Under the pieces are notes generated by a model. It made no database searches. It was not told the origin of the DNA and saw nothing but the letters and a program-made list of their open reading frames with translations. A stretch of 64,000 nucleotides of DNA from Bacillota bacterium (lineage in GTDB: Bacteria; Bacillota; Clostridia; Lachnospirales; Cellulosilyticaceae), in NCBI GenBank assembly GCA_023436395.1, contig JAEZJJ010000115.1, positions 1-64,000 on the forward strand. Direction: 5' to 3'. Of the stretch, positions 16,464-24,963 are shown piece by piece (position 1 is the first letter of the stretch; the number at the start of each line of letters is the position of its first letter). A program made the position numbers and the translations under genes.

Positions 16464-17780
16464 CTATTTTTTAGCTCGTATCACTGTTTTGACAGTTCGA
16501 ATACTTTGTACAATCTCTCTTTTTGCTGGACATACATAGGAACAACATCCACATTCAATACAATCCATGCCATGATATTCTAAAAATTTATCATATTCTT
16601 CATTCAATGCCTGTTTATGAAGCATATTGGGAATCAAGTACATTGGACATGCCATTACACATTTTCCACAATGTATGCAATTTGTAGTAGGTGCCATATT
16701 TATCTCTTCTTTTGTAAAACATAAAATAGCTGATGTGCCTTTTATTACAGGAATATTAACATCTGAAATTGCAATTCCCATCATAGGGCCTCCTACAATG
16801 ATTTTCTTAGTACGTTCTTCATCCCAACCAGCATATTCTAATACTTCCCTAAATGATGTACCTATTTTCACCTCCAAATTACATGGATTATTAACACCAC
16901 TACCAGATATAGTAATAATGCGCCTCATAATAGGTTGTCCTTTTACAACACTGCGGTATATAGAAACCATGGAATCAATATTATGTACAATACACCCAAT
17001 ATCTATTGGAAGCTTTCCACTAGGCACTACTCTTTTTGTAGTGGCATATATTAGATGTTTTTCCGAACCCTGCGGATATTTAGTATCTAAAACAGCAACT
17101 TCCAACCTTTCTACTTTTTTTGCTAGAACCTTCATATGCTTAATCACATCTGGCTTATTATTTTCTATACCTATAATCCCTTTTGCTTCTTTAAATACCT
17201 CTAATAATATCTTTATACCTTCTATAACCTCTTCTCCATTTTCTAGCATTACTCTATGGTCAGATGTGAGATAGGGTTCACATTCTGCTCCATTAATAAT
17301 AATATATTCCACTTTTTTATCTACTGGTGTAGATAATTTAACATGTGTTGGGAAAGCAGCTCCTCCTAAGCCTACTAACCCTGCCTCTTTTACTATATCA
17401 ATAAGTTCTTCTTTCTTTAAATCTCTATAATTAGATCTTACTTTAACATCTTCCTTAATAACTTCATATTGACCATCATTTTCAATAATAATACATTCTT
17501 CTTTACTCCCTCTGAGTGTTAAACGACTTCCTATGTCTTTTACAACCCCTGATACTGAACTATGGATAGTAGCTGATATAAATCCATTTGCCTCACCAAT
17601 TTTTTGTCCTACCAAAACCCTATCTCCTTTTTTTACAATAGGCGTGCATGGTGAGCCAATATGTTGTGACATTGGAAATACAAGCTCTTTACCGGGTAAC
17701 ATAATCTCTATGTTTTTATCACAAGTTATCTCTTTATGATAGTTCAAATGAACTCCTTTTTTAAAAGTCAAACCTTTCAT
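16464..17780 (-). CDS. rnfC: Electron transport complex subunit RnfC
   Basis: A 438-residue peripheral subunit that couples to NAD. It has a GLVGLGGAAFPTHVKL glycine-rich NADH/FMN-binding segment (about residues 125-140), a SLBB-like region, and two C-terminal 4Fe-4S motifs, CIHCGKCVMACP and CIECGCCSYVCP. It is the first gene of rnfCDGEAB, with GGGGGAGGG before the ATG. The complex would oxidise reduced ferredoxin with NAD and build an ion gradient, the main energy-conserving device in many Clostridia. Confidence 0.96.
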   Translation of the reverse strand: MKGLTFKKGVHLNYHKEITCDKNIEIMLPGKELVFPMSQHIGSPCTPIVKKGDRVLVGQKIGEANGFISATIHSSVSGVVKDIGSRLTLRGSKEECIIIENDGQYEVIKEDVKVRSNYRDLKKEELIDIVKEAGLVGLGGAAFPTHVKLSTPVDKKVEYIIINGAECEPYLTSDHRVMLENGEEVIEGIKILLEVFKEAKGIIGIENNKPDVIKHMKVLAKKVERLEVAVLDTKYPQGSEKHLIYATTKRVVPSGKLPIDIGCIVHNIDSMVSIYRSVVKGQPIMRRIITISGSGVNNPCNLEVKIGTSFREVLEYAGWDEERTKKIIVGGPMMGIAISDVNIPVIKGTSAILCFTKEEINMAPTTNCIHCGKCVMACPMYLIPNMLHKQALNEEYDKFLEYHGMDCIECGCCSYVCPAKREIVQSIRTVKTVIRAKK

Positions 17781-17833
17781 ATTCCCTCCCCCTTATTCAT
17801 AAAAATAATTGATTTAATTATATTACATATGGA

Positions 17834-17839
17834 ATTATA
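17834..17839 (-). promoter_or_regulatory. Candidate -10 box for the rnf operon
   Basis: A TATAAT hexamer occurs on the minus strand about 55 bases upstream of rnfC in the only sizeable gap before the operon. No good -35 hexamer is seen at 17 bases, so the promoter may need an activator or be misplaced. Confidence 0.35.
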
Positions 17840-17877
17840 ACACAAAATAATAAATAATGCTGATTTTATGTATATTT

Positions 17878-18438
17878 TTATTTATATTTTTTATTATTTA
17901 TAGTAATACTTTGTATATTTTCACTTATATATTCTCTAATCCAAGCTAAAACCTCTAAATTATCAATACTTACATCTTTAAGTATGTTCTTTATTTCTTC
18001 AGTTTTAAATATAAAACATTCCTCCTCGTATTGATACGTATAGATGAATTCTATCTGTGGATTACTTTGTATTAAAATAACCAGTGTGCTTACAATATCA
18101 CCTAAAGGTACACGATCAATATGATGATATCTCATAGTTGCATTAATGATTGTTCCTTTATTAGGTTCACTTATAATCTCTAACTTTCCATCACAACTTT
18201 CACAATTTTGTTTGAGTAATGGAATTCCTAATCCCACTCTTCGTAATGTACGTGAGGTAACAAAAGGATCTACAATATGCTCAGCAAATTCTTTACTCAT
18301 ACCATTTCCATTATCTTCTACATACATTTTCAATTCATCTTTACTGGGTCTCTCTTCAATACAAATTGATATTTTATTAGCTTGTGCTCTAATACTATTT
18401 TGAACGATATCTAATAGATGTAAAGATAGATCTTGCAT
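17878..18438 (-). CDS. Stand-alone HATPase_c domain protein (histidine-kinase-like ATPase)
   Basis: A 186-residue protein consisting mostly of a GHKL ATPase fold. The N box is DIVQNSIRAQA (residues 10-20), the G1 box VEDNGNGM, and a G2-like VGLGIPLLKQ. There is no dimerisation/phosphoacceptor domain, sensor or membrane segment, so it is not a complete sensor kinase. About 60 C-terminal residues after the ATPase are not recognised. Similar proteins are encoded near iron-hydrogenase and electron-transfer genes in Clostridia, and here it precedes the rnf operon by 97 bases. It might act as an anti-sigma-like or regulatory kinase, which is inference. Confidence 0.75.
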   Translation of the reverse strand: MQDLSLHLLDIVQNSIRAQANKISICIEERPSKDELKMYVEDNGNGMSKEFAEHIVDPFVTSRTLRRVGLGIPLLKQNCESCDGKLEIISEPNKGTIINATMRYHHIDRVPLGDIVSTLVILIQSNPQIEFIYTYQYEEECFIFKTEEIKNILKDVSIDNLEVLAWIREYISENIQSITINNKKYK

Positions 18439-18482
18439 TTAATGCCTCCTTTAATCTCTCAACATTTAAATTCCAACAAAAG

Positions 18483-18512
18483 AAAGGAACTAAGAGTATT
18501 CTTAATTCCTTT
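18483..18512 (-). terminator. Probable terminator after serA
   Basis: On the minus strand a 13-bp stem, AAAGGAATTAAGA against TCTTAGTTCCTTT with one G-U pair and a 4-base loop, is followed by CTTTTGTT. The T-tract is moderate. It separates serCA from the HATPase gene. Confidence 0.65.
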
Positions 18513-18536
18513 ACATACATTTTCATGTAAATTGTA

Positions 18537-19694
18537 CTATTTAGTTAATACACGTACTTTAATGATATTTTCAACACCTTCAATTCTTTGAATATCCTTC
18601 TCAGAAATACTTGTATCTGTATCAATTAATGTATAAGCATAATCTCCACGACTTCTATTTGTCATATCTTGAATATTAATGCCTTGTTCTGCAATAATTG
18701 CTGTAATCTTTCCTAAAATTGCAGGTGCATTTTTATGAGCAATTGCAAGCCTTGAAGAGGTATTCCAAACCATAGAGCATTCAGGATAATTAACAGAATT
18801 AATAATATTTCCTTGTTCTAAGTATTCTTTTATCTCTTTAACTGCCATAACTGCACAATTTTCCTCAGATTCTTCTGTTGAAGCACCTAAATGTGGAATT
18901 GTAATAATATTCTCTTGGTTAAGTACATCCTCTACAGGAAAATCTGTAACGTATTTTGCCACCTTGCCTTCAGAAATCGCAGCTTTCATATCATCATTGT
19001 TAACAAGTGTGTCTCTAGAGAAATTGAGAACGATTACTCCTGACTTCATCTTAGAAAAAGCTTCTTGATTAAACATGTGTTTAGTACTTTCAACAAGTGG
19101 TACATGTATCGTAATGTAATCTGATTCAGCATAAATTTCTTCTAATGTATTGGCATGTTTAATATGTCTAGAAAGACCCCATGCAGCATTTACTGAAATA
19201 TAAGGATCATACCCTATAACTTCCATCCCTAATGCCTGCGCTGCATTAGCTACCATGACACCAATAGCACCTAGTCCAATTACACCTAATTTTTTACCAA
19301 GAATTTCTCCACCACCAAATGCACCCTTACCTTTTTCTACAGTTTTGGCTACATCTGTTTCAAGTGTCCCAGCCCAATTTATTCCTTCAACTACTTTCCT
19401 AGATGCAATCAAAAGACCACATAACACTAATTCCTTTACCGCATTTGCATTGGCACCTGGTGTATTAAATACAACTATACCTTTTTCTGCATATGCCTCA
19501 ATAGGTATATTATTAACACCTGCACCTGCTCTAGCAATAGCTTTTACACTTGTTGGTAAAACCATATCATGCATTTTTGCACTTCTTACAAGGATAGCAT
19601 CTGCATTTTCTAGTTCGTCAGATACCTTATATTTATCTCCTAATAAGGCTAATCCATTTACTGATATTTTATTTAAAGTATGAATTGTATACAA
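18537..19694 (-). CDS. serA: D-3-phosphoglycerate dehydrogenase
   Basis: A 385-residue enzyme for the first step of serine synthesis, oxidising 3-phosphoglycerate with NAD. The NAD-binding Rossmann motif is GVIGLGAIGVMVANAA (about residues 137-152). The catalytic residues of D-2-hydroxyacid dehydrogenases lie in RAGAGVNNI, NFSRDTLV and PHLGASTEES. The C-terminal ~70 residues form an ACT domain (ILGKITAIIAEQGINI), probably for serine feedback or oligomerisation; the longer intervening domain of some SerA types is absent. The start is TTG at 19694 after AGGGGGAG. It follows serC by 11 bases in one transcript. Confidence 0.95.
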   Translation of the reverse strand: MYTIHTLNKISVNGLALLGDKYKVSDELENADAILVRSAKMHDMVLPTSVKAIARAGAGVNNIPIEAYAEKGIVVFNTPGANANAVKELVLCGLLIASRKVVEGINWAGTLETDVAKTVEKGKGAFGGGEILGKKLGVIGLGAIGVMVANAAQALGMEVIGYDPYISVNAAWGLSRHIKHANTLEEIYAESDYITIHVPLVESTKHMFNQEAFSKMKSGVIVLNFSRDTLVNNDDMKAAISEGKVAKYVTDFPVEDVLNQENIITIPHLGASTEESEENCAVMAVKEIKEYLEQGNIINSVNYPECSMVWNTSSRLAIAHKNAPAILGKITAIIAEQGINIQDMTNRSRGDYAYTLIDTDTSISEKDIQRIEGVENIIKVRVLTK

Positions 19695-19705
19695 AATATC
19701 TCCCC

Positions 19706-20782
19706 CTAGTTTTCACTTTCAAATTTCTTCATAAATTCTACTAATTTTTCTACCCCTTCAACTGTCATAGCGTTATAAATGCTCGCACGCATACCACCTA
19801 CACTACGATGCCCTTTCAAATTAACAAAACCAGCTGCTGTTGCTTCTTTTACAAACTTAGCATCTAATTCATCATTTCCCGTTACAAAAGTAACATTCAT
19901 TAAGGAACGATCTTCTTTATTGGCTGTTCCTTTGAACATCTTAGATTGATCTAAATAATCGTAGAGTATTGCTGCTTTTTCTTTATTTCTCTTTTCTAAA
20001 GCAACCACTCCACCCTGTGCTTCAATCCATTCAAACATGAGCTTAAGCATATATATACCATAAGTTGGTGGTGTGTTGTACATGGACTCATTTTCTACCA
20101 TAAGTTGATAATTGAGCATAGATGGTACATTGTCTTTCGCATGCCCAACTAAATCTTCACGGATAATTACTAAAGTTACACCAGCTGGCCCTAGATTTTT
20201 CTGAGCTCCTGCATAAATAATTCCAAAACGACTTACATCTACTGGTTCTGATAAAATACATGAAGACATATCTGCTACCAATGGTACATTGCCTGTATCT
20301 GGATACTCGTGAAATTTTGTACCATAAATTGTATTATTGGCACAAATATAAACATAATCTGCTTCTGGATCAAATTGTTCTTTAGTTACCTTAGGTATGT
20401 ACGTATATTTGTCTGCTTTTGAAGAAGCTACAACATTAATCTCCCCAAATTTTTGAGCTTCTTTAAGCGCCTTGGAGGCAAACATACCAGATTCAATATA
20501 ATCAGCTTTATATGAATTTCTCATTATATTTAATGGAATCATTGCAAACTGAAGAGATGCACCTCCTTGTAAAAATAACACTTTATAATTATCAGGAATG
20601 CTCATAATTTCTCTAAGTTTTGCTTCAGCACTTTTAATAATTGCTTCATAAGGTTTCGAACGGTGACTCATCTCCATTACACTCATACCACTATCGCCAT
20701 AGCATACAAGTTCCTTCTGAGCTTTTTCAAGTACTTCTAGTGGTAATGCACCAGGTCCTGCTGAAAAATTAAATACACGCAT
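19706..20782 (-). CDS. serC: Phosphoserine aminotransferase
   Basis: A 358-residue PLP enzyme of class V aminotransferases that makes phosphoserine from phosphohydroxypyruvate and glutamate. FNFSAGPGALPLEVLEKAQ and the lysine-containing GIIYAGAQKNLGPAGVTLV (PLP Schiff-base lysine in AQKN) identify it. SVGGMRASIYNA is the substrate-binding end. AGGAGG lies before the ATG, and a near-consensus promoter is 55-80 bases upstream. It leads the serC-serA pair. Confidence 0.96.
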   Translation of the reverse strand: MRVFNFSAGPGALPLEVLEKAQKELVCYGDSGMSVMEMSHRSKPYEAIIKSAEAKLREIMSIPDNYKVLFLQGGASLQFAMIPLNIMRNSYKADYIESGMFASKALKEAQKFGEINVVASSKADKYTYIPKVTKEQFDPEADYVYICANNTIYGTKFHEYPDTGNVPLVADMSSCILSEPVDVSRFGIIYAGAQKNLGPAGVTLVIIREDLVGHAKDNVPSMLNYQLMVENESMYNTPPTYGIYMLKLMFEWIEAQGGVVALEKRNKEKAAILYDYLDQSKMFKGTANKEDRSLMNVTFVTGNDELDAKFVKEATAAGFVNLKGHRSVGGMRASIYNAMTVEGVEKLVEFMKKFESEN

Positions 20783-20835
20783 GATACTCCTCCTATAATT
20801 CTTTTTTATTATACATTATAATTAATGTTTATAAA

Positions 20836-20864
20836 ATTATATTTAATTTAAACAAAATAGTCAA
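20836..20864 (-). promoter_or_regulatory. Sigma-A-type promoter for serCA
   Basis: On the minus strand TTGACT (20859-20864) and TATAAT (20836-20841) are separated by exactly 17 bases, upstream of serC. The surrounding ~200 bp hold no gene. Confidence 0.75.
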
Positions 20865-20978
20865 TCTAATTTTTTCACACAATCTCAATAGTAAAATTGA
20901 ATATATATGCTAGATTTATATATAATATTAAAAATTAATCACAATGAACTTCACTATTAGTATAGTAACATCTTTGAT

Positions 20979-21914
20979 TTAATTTAAAGTAGCTACCATA
21001 ACAGCTTTAATAGTATGCATACGATTCTCAGCTTCGTCAAAAACAACAGAATAGCTACTCTCAAATACTTCTTCTGTTACTTCATAGCCTTTTACAGCTG
21101 GAAGACAATGCATAAAAATCATATTTGGATTTTCTACTTTAGCTATCAATTCTTTATTTACTTGATAAGGTTTTAAAAGTGTAATACGTTCTTTAGCTTT
21201 ATCTTCTTCTCCCATAGAACACCATACATCTGTATAAATAACATCTGCACCTTTTACTGCCTCAATAGATTCTGTTAGCTCTATTTTTGCACCTGAAAGT
21301 TCAGCATACCCCTCACAAACTTTTACATGCTTTTCTTCTGGCCACAACGACTGTGGTGCAATAATTGAAATATTCACACCCATCTTACTGCAACCAATAA
21401 GTAAACTGTTTCCCATATTATTACGACCATCTCCAATAAAAACAAGTTTTTTTCCCTTGAGTTCACCAAGATGTTCTTTCATGGTCAATAAATCTGCTAG
21501 AATTTGAGTAGGGTGATACATATCTGTTAAACCATTATACACTGGGACACCACTATACTTTGCTAAGTCAGTTACCACCTCTTGAGAAAACCCTCTGAAT
21601 TCTATAGCATCAAATAAACGACCTAATACACGAGCAGTATCAGCCACACTTTCTTTATGCCCTAATTGGATATCATTTTTTCCTAAATATTCTGGATGCC
21701 CACCTTCATCAATGCATGCAATAGTAAATGCACAACGTGTACGTGTAGAAGGTTTTTCAAAAATAAGGGCAATATTTTTACCTTCTAAAAGGTTACCTTT
21801 AATTCCCATTCTTTTATTGCTCTTTAATTCACTTGATAAATTTAATAAATAATTAATTTGCTCTGTTGAAAAATCATGTAATGTTAAAAATGATCGTCCT
21901 TTTAATCCAAACAT
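20979..21914 (-). CDS. argF: Ornithine carbamoyltransferase
   Basis: A 311-residue transferase making citrulline from ornithine and carbamoyl phosphate. The carbamoyl-phosphate site STRTR is at residues 56-60 (FEKPSTRTRCAF). HPTQILADL and the catalytic HCLPAVKG near the C-terminus complete the set. I chose the ATG at 21914, with AAGGGGGAG before it; a longer frame from 21965 would run back through the operator palindrome. Anabolic ArgF is favoured over a catabolic enzyme because there is no arcA or arcC nearby and a candidate arginine operator lies directly upstream. It appears to be a single-gene unit. Confidence 0.94.
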   Translation of the reverse strand: MFGLKGRSFLTLHDFSTEQINYLLNLSSELKSNKRMGIKGNLLEGKNIALIFEKPSTRTRCAFTIACIDEGGHPEYLGKNDIQLGHKESVADTARVLGRLFDAIEFRGFSQEVVTDLAKYSGVPVYNGLTDMYHPTQILADLLTMKEHLGELKGKKLVFIGDGRNNMGNSLLIGCSKMGVNISIIAPQSLWPEEKHVKVCEGYAELSGAKIELTESIEAVKGADVIYTDVWCSMGEEDKAKERITLLKPYQVNKELIAKVENPNMIFMHCLPAVKGYEVTEEVFESSYSVVFDEAENRMHTIKAVMVATLN

Positions 21915-21934
21915 ATAACTCTCCCCCTTATTAT

Positions 21935-21970
21935 TAATTATGAATATAATTTCAATTATATTCATAATTA
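21935..21970. promoter_or_regulatory. 36-bp palindrome upstream of argF, candidate ArgR operator
   Basis: Two 17-base arms, TAATTATGAATATAATT and AATTATATTCATAATTA, are exact reverse complements around TC. Each half resembles the ARG box (TGAAT-4 AT bases-ATTCA) with one mismatch, so two overlapping boxes can be drawn. The site lies 20-56 bases upstream of the argF ATG. Binding by ArgR/AhrC is inferred from the box consensus and the gene; no argR is in the window. Confidence 0.65.
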
Positions 21971-22023
21971 TACATCAAACATTTTAAAATTCAATACTTA
22001 TTTATATGATTTATGATAAACAA

Positions 22024-22057
22024 AAAATGACTAGCATTTATTGTTGCTAATCATTTT
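22024..22057 (-). terminator. Rho-independent terminator after the pseudouridine synthase gene
   Basis: On the minus strand a 13-bp stem, AAAATGATTAGCA against TGCTAGTCATTTT with one G-U pair and an 8-base loop, is followed by TTGTTT. It ends the operon that starts with the M14 carboxypeptidase gene. Confidence 0.8.
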
Positions 22058-22061
22058 CAGC

Positions 22062-22790
22062 TTAATGCTGCTGTATAAGTAAATGAAGTTCTTCTTCTGT
22101 CAACTTACGATATTCACCTAACTTTAAATCTGAAGGTAATTCTAATCCACCCATTTTTATACGTTTTAAGTAAGTCACCTCCTTACCTACTGCTTGAACC
22201 ATTCTTTTTACTTGATGGAATTTTCCTTCACATATCGTGACATAGATTTCGGAACTTTCACCGCTTGTTATAATTTCTAATTTTCCTGGCTCATATTTTG
22301 TACCATCTTCTAAGGTAATTCCTGATTCAAAAGTAATAATATCTTCTTCCACAACCCTCCCTAAAACTTTTGCATAATAAATCTTCTCTACATGTTGTTT
22401 AGGGGAAAGCAAACGATGAGCCATTTTTCCGTTACTTGTTAAAATCAATAACCCTTCTGTGTCTTTATCTAATCTACCTACAGGGAAAACTTCTTTATTT
22501 TGATCTTGCTCCTCTAATAAATCTAAAACTGTTTGATCCTTGCCGTCTTCAGTAGCCGTAATATATCCCATTGGTTTATTAAGTATAAAGTAGTAAAATT
22601 CCTCATAGCACATTTCTTCACCATTCACCTCTACTTTACTGTGTATAGGATCAATACTGGTTTCAGGTTTAACTATAATTTGTTCATCTACTTTCACTTT
22701 TTTATTTCTAATAAGTTTTTGGACAACACTACGGGAACCATAGCCCACATGTACTAAATATTTATCTAATCTCATCTTTTTTATGTTCAT
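22062..22790 (-). CDS. RsuA/RluB family rRNA pseudouridine synthase
   Basis: A 242-residue enzyme that isomerises uridine in rRNA. The N-terminal S4 RNA-binding domain covers about residues 6-60 (MRLDKYLVHVGYGSRSV). The catalytic domain carries the family motif GRLDKDTEGLLILTSNG with its essential aspartate, and ends with KFHQVKRMVQAVG. Whether the target is in 16S rRNA (RsuA type) or 23S rRNA (RluB type) cannot be settled by eye. Its length and sequence, with KVEVNGEEMCYEEFYYF, lean toward RsuA. The ATG at 22790 follows AGGTGATAAG; an ORF start at 22814 lies inside rsmF. Confidence 0.9.
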   Translation of the reverse strand: MNIKKMRLDKYLVHVGYGSRSVVQKLIRNKKVKVDEQIIVKPETSIDPIHSKVEVNGEEMCYEEFYYFILNKPMGYITATEDGKDQTVLDLLEEQDQNKEVFPVGRLDKDTEGLLILTSNGKMAHRLLSPKQHVEKIYYAKVLGRVVEEDIITFESGITLEDGTKYEPGKLEIITSGESSEIYVTICEGKFHQVKRMVQAVGKEVTYLKRIKMGGLELPSDLKLGEYRKLTEEELHLLIQQH

Positions 22791-22798
22791 CTTATCAC

Positions 22799-24160
22799 CT
22801 ACACCATTCGCCAACTTACTGGATATTGATTCTTAAGTCTACCATCCTGTGCTTTCACCCAACCTAATGGGTAATTATCTACACAAATGATATGATATCC
22901 CTTAGAGGCATCATGTAAAATAGTTTCTCCTTTTAAATAACGTCGTACTTCTTCATCTTGACTTGTATAATCAATCACATTTTTAAAAATATTTTTTTCA
23001 TAGGCTAATACTAGTGCATGACTTGGTTCAAAACGTTTATTTTTGAATTCGCCTAATAATAAACCACTTCTAACTACTCTTACACCTGATAAAGGAGGTA
23101 TATCTATAGGAACTTGATATAATTTTCCTTTAATCTCTACAACAGGCATATCACCTGACAAATGAGTTTGTTCTTTTATAAATGCCCAAGCCTCTGGATA
23201 ATCCTTTAAATGTTCATGATTTTGTAAGGGATAATTGGCTTCTTTTTCCTCACTTTCACGTTGTAATAAACATAAAAAGTGTCCCTCTCCTTCCACATGA
23301 TGTGGCCACAATCTTAATGCCCCTTCTAAACTACTAGGTGCATTAATCCATTCTGGTCTTCCCTTTTGTATTCCTCCTACAGGGGTTAAAGGAACCACTT
23401 TGAAATCAGAGTGTTTATCTAGAAATCTCCCTATCATCCCTTCATTTTCTTCGGGTGAAAATGTACATGTAGAGTATAGAATCATACCATTGGGTTTTAA
23501 TAGCATTGCAGCATCTTCCAATATTCCTTCTTGAAGCTGTACACAATATTCTACCCCATGACTCTCCCAACTCTTGATGGCTGTATCATTCTTTCTAAAC
23601 ATCCCCTCACCTGAACATGGTGCATCAATTAAAATTTTATCAAAATACCCTGGCCATTTATCTGCTAATTTCTGTGAAGTTTCACTTGTTACAAGAATAT
23701 GCCTAGCTCCAAAATTCTCTAGATTCTTCAATAATGCTTGTGCTCTAGAAACACTAATATCATTAGAAACCAACACGCCTTGTCCTTGCATACGTGCTGC
23801 TAATTGTGTACTTTTTCCACCTGGGGCCGCACATAAATCCAATACCCTTTCTCCTGGCATTACAGGTAAATATGCACCTGGTGACATAGCACTTGGTTCT
23901 TGTATATAGTAAAGCCCTGCATGATAATAAGGATGTTTTGTTGGTTTGTCTTCCGGTTCATAATAAAATCCTTCTTGACACCATGGCACCTTTTTTAGTG
24001 TTTTAAACGGATTAATTGTTGTCCAATAAGGAAAATCTATCTTTAAAGTATTCATACGAATACCTTGGTATTTGGGTAATTCATATGATGCAAGGTAATC
24101 TTCAAATTCATCCCTTAACAATTGCTTCATCTTTACTTGAAATTTCTCTGGTAACCTCAT
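22799..24160 (-). CDS. rsmF: NOL1/NOP2/Sun family rRNA m5C methyltransferase (RsmF-like)
   Basis: A 453-residue SAM-dependent RNA cytosine-C5 methyltransferase. Motifs: CAAPGGKSTQLAARM for SAM binding, DAPCSGEGMFRK with the release cysteine, and YSTCTFSPEENEG with the nucleophilic cysteine. The C-terminal ~130 residues form the extra PUA-like/RsmF-B domain found in RsmF/YebU-type enzymes, with HLSGDMPVVEIKG. I chose the ATG at 24160 because GGAGAAG precedes it; the ATG at 24190 has no site. It is followed after 8 bases by the pseudouridine synthase gene, so two rRNA modification genes are co-transcribed. Confidence 0.92.
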   Translation of the reverse strand: MRLPEKFQVKMKQLLRDEFEDYLASYELPKYQGIRMNTLKIDFPYWTTINPFKTLKKVPWCQEGFYYEPEDKPTKHPYYHAGLYYIQEPSAMSPGAYLPVMPGERVLDLCAAPGGKSTQLAARMQGQGVLVSNDISVSRAQALLKNLENFGARHILVTSETSQKLADKWPGYFDKILIDAPCSGEGMFRKNDTAIKSWESHGVEYCVQLQEGILEDAAMLLKPNGMILYSTCTFSPEENEGMIGRFLDKHSDFKVVPLTPVGGIQKGRPEWINAPSSLEGALRLWPHHVEGEGHFLCLLQRESEEKEANYPLQNHEHLKDYPEAWAFIKEQTHLSGDMPVVEIKGKLYQVPIDIPPLSGVRVVRSGLLLGEFKNKRFEPSHALVLAYEKNIFKNVIDYTSQDEEVRRYLKGETILHDASKGYHIICVDNYPLGWVKAQDGRLKNQYPVSWRMV

Positions 24161-24213
24161 CTTCTCTTCTCCACTATTTCTATAGTTCATTTTTTATTTA
24201 TTCGACTATAAAA

Positions 24214-24903
24214 CTATATTTCACCTATATATAATGGCTTAAATCCTAAATAATCAGCTGCAACAAGTTCATACGTAATCTTATTGTATTCTCCTATCAA
24301 ACTTTGGGACCATGAAAGTTCATCATGTAAATGCCCATAAATCACCTTTGTTACAGGATAAGCTCGTAATAACTGTATTAAGGAAGATTCTTTCTCCTTC
24401 ATAGCAGTTGGCGGGTAATGTAACATTATCCATATTTCCTTTGCATCTTTGGCATTATTCAAAGAAAGTTGTAGTCTATGCAATTCTCTTTCATATAACC
24501 TTTCATCTTCTTGTGTAAATGAAATGTTATTAGGGCTATTCCAGCCCCTAGTACCACAAATTGCCAAGTCTCCTATAAAGTAAGCAGTATTTTGCAAGAA
24601 CAAAATGTGTTTATAATATGCATTTAATTTCTGAGGACGACTCCACCAATAATCATGATTTCCTCTAATACAAATTTTTGTCCCTGGAAGGCGTTCTAAC
24701 CAATCTAGGTCCATCTTTGCTTGTTCAAAACGCATTGCCCATGATATATCTCCTGGTATTAAGATCATATCTTCATCTCTTATTTCACTTCGCCAATTCA
24801 TTTCTATCTGTGCACTATGATTTTTCCATTTGTCATTAAAAACATCCATAGGTTTTTGAGCAGCAAAATCCAAATGTAAATCACTAATTGCAAATACCTT
24901 CAT
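24214..24903 (-). CDS. Calcineurin-like metallophosphoesterase
   Basis: A 229-residue protein with the complete dimetal motif series: DLH in MKVFAISDLHLDF, GD in LIPGDISWAM, GNHDYWW, an H in MLHYPPTA, and GHLHDE. The substrate is unknown. Homologues of this size are widespread in Clostridia and are usually annotated only as phosphohydrolases. It lies 53 bases upstream of rsmF in the same orientation. Confidence 0.88.
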   Translation of the reverse strand: MKVFAISDLHLDFAAQKPMDVFNDKWKNHSAQIEMNWRSEIRDEDMILIPGDISWAMRFEQAKMDLDWLERLPGTKICIRGNHDYWWSRPQKLNAYYKHILFLQNTAYFIGDLAICGTRGWNSPNNISFTQEDERLYERELHRLQLSLNNAKDAKEIWIMLHYPPTAMKEKESSLIQLLRAYPVTKVIYGHLHDELSWSQSLIGEYNKITYELVAADYLGFKPLYIGEI

Positions 24904-24963
24904 TCTATCTCCTCTTTCACTCAGCTTATAGAGACACTTAAAAGATATAAATTATACCTTATA

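Noticed and set aside
16627..17274. 215-codon plus-strand frame opposite rnfC
   Set aside because: It is the antisense of a well-supported rnfC; the long frame follows from codon bias, and no ribosome binding site is seen.
20783..20978. A small RNA or riboswitch between argF and serC
   Set aside because: Apart from the serC promoter and a weak inverted repeat near 20955, no conserved riboswitch core or strong folded structure was visible.
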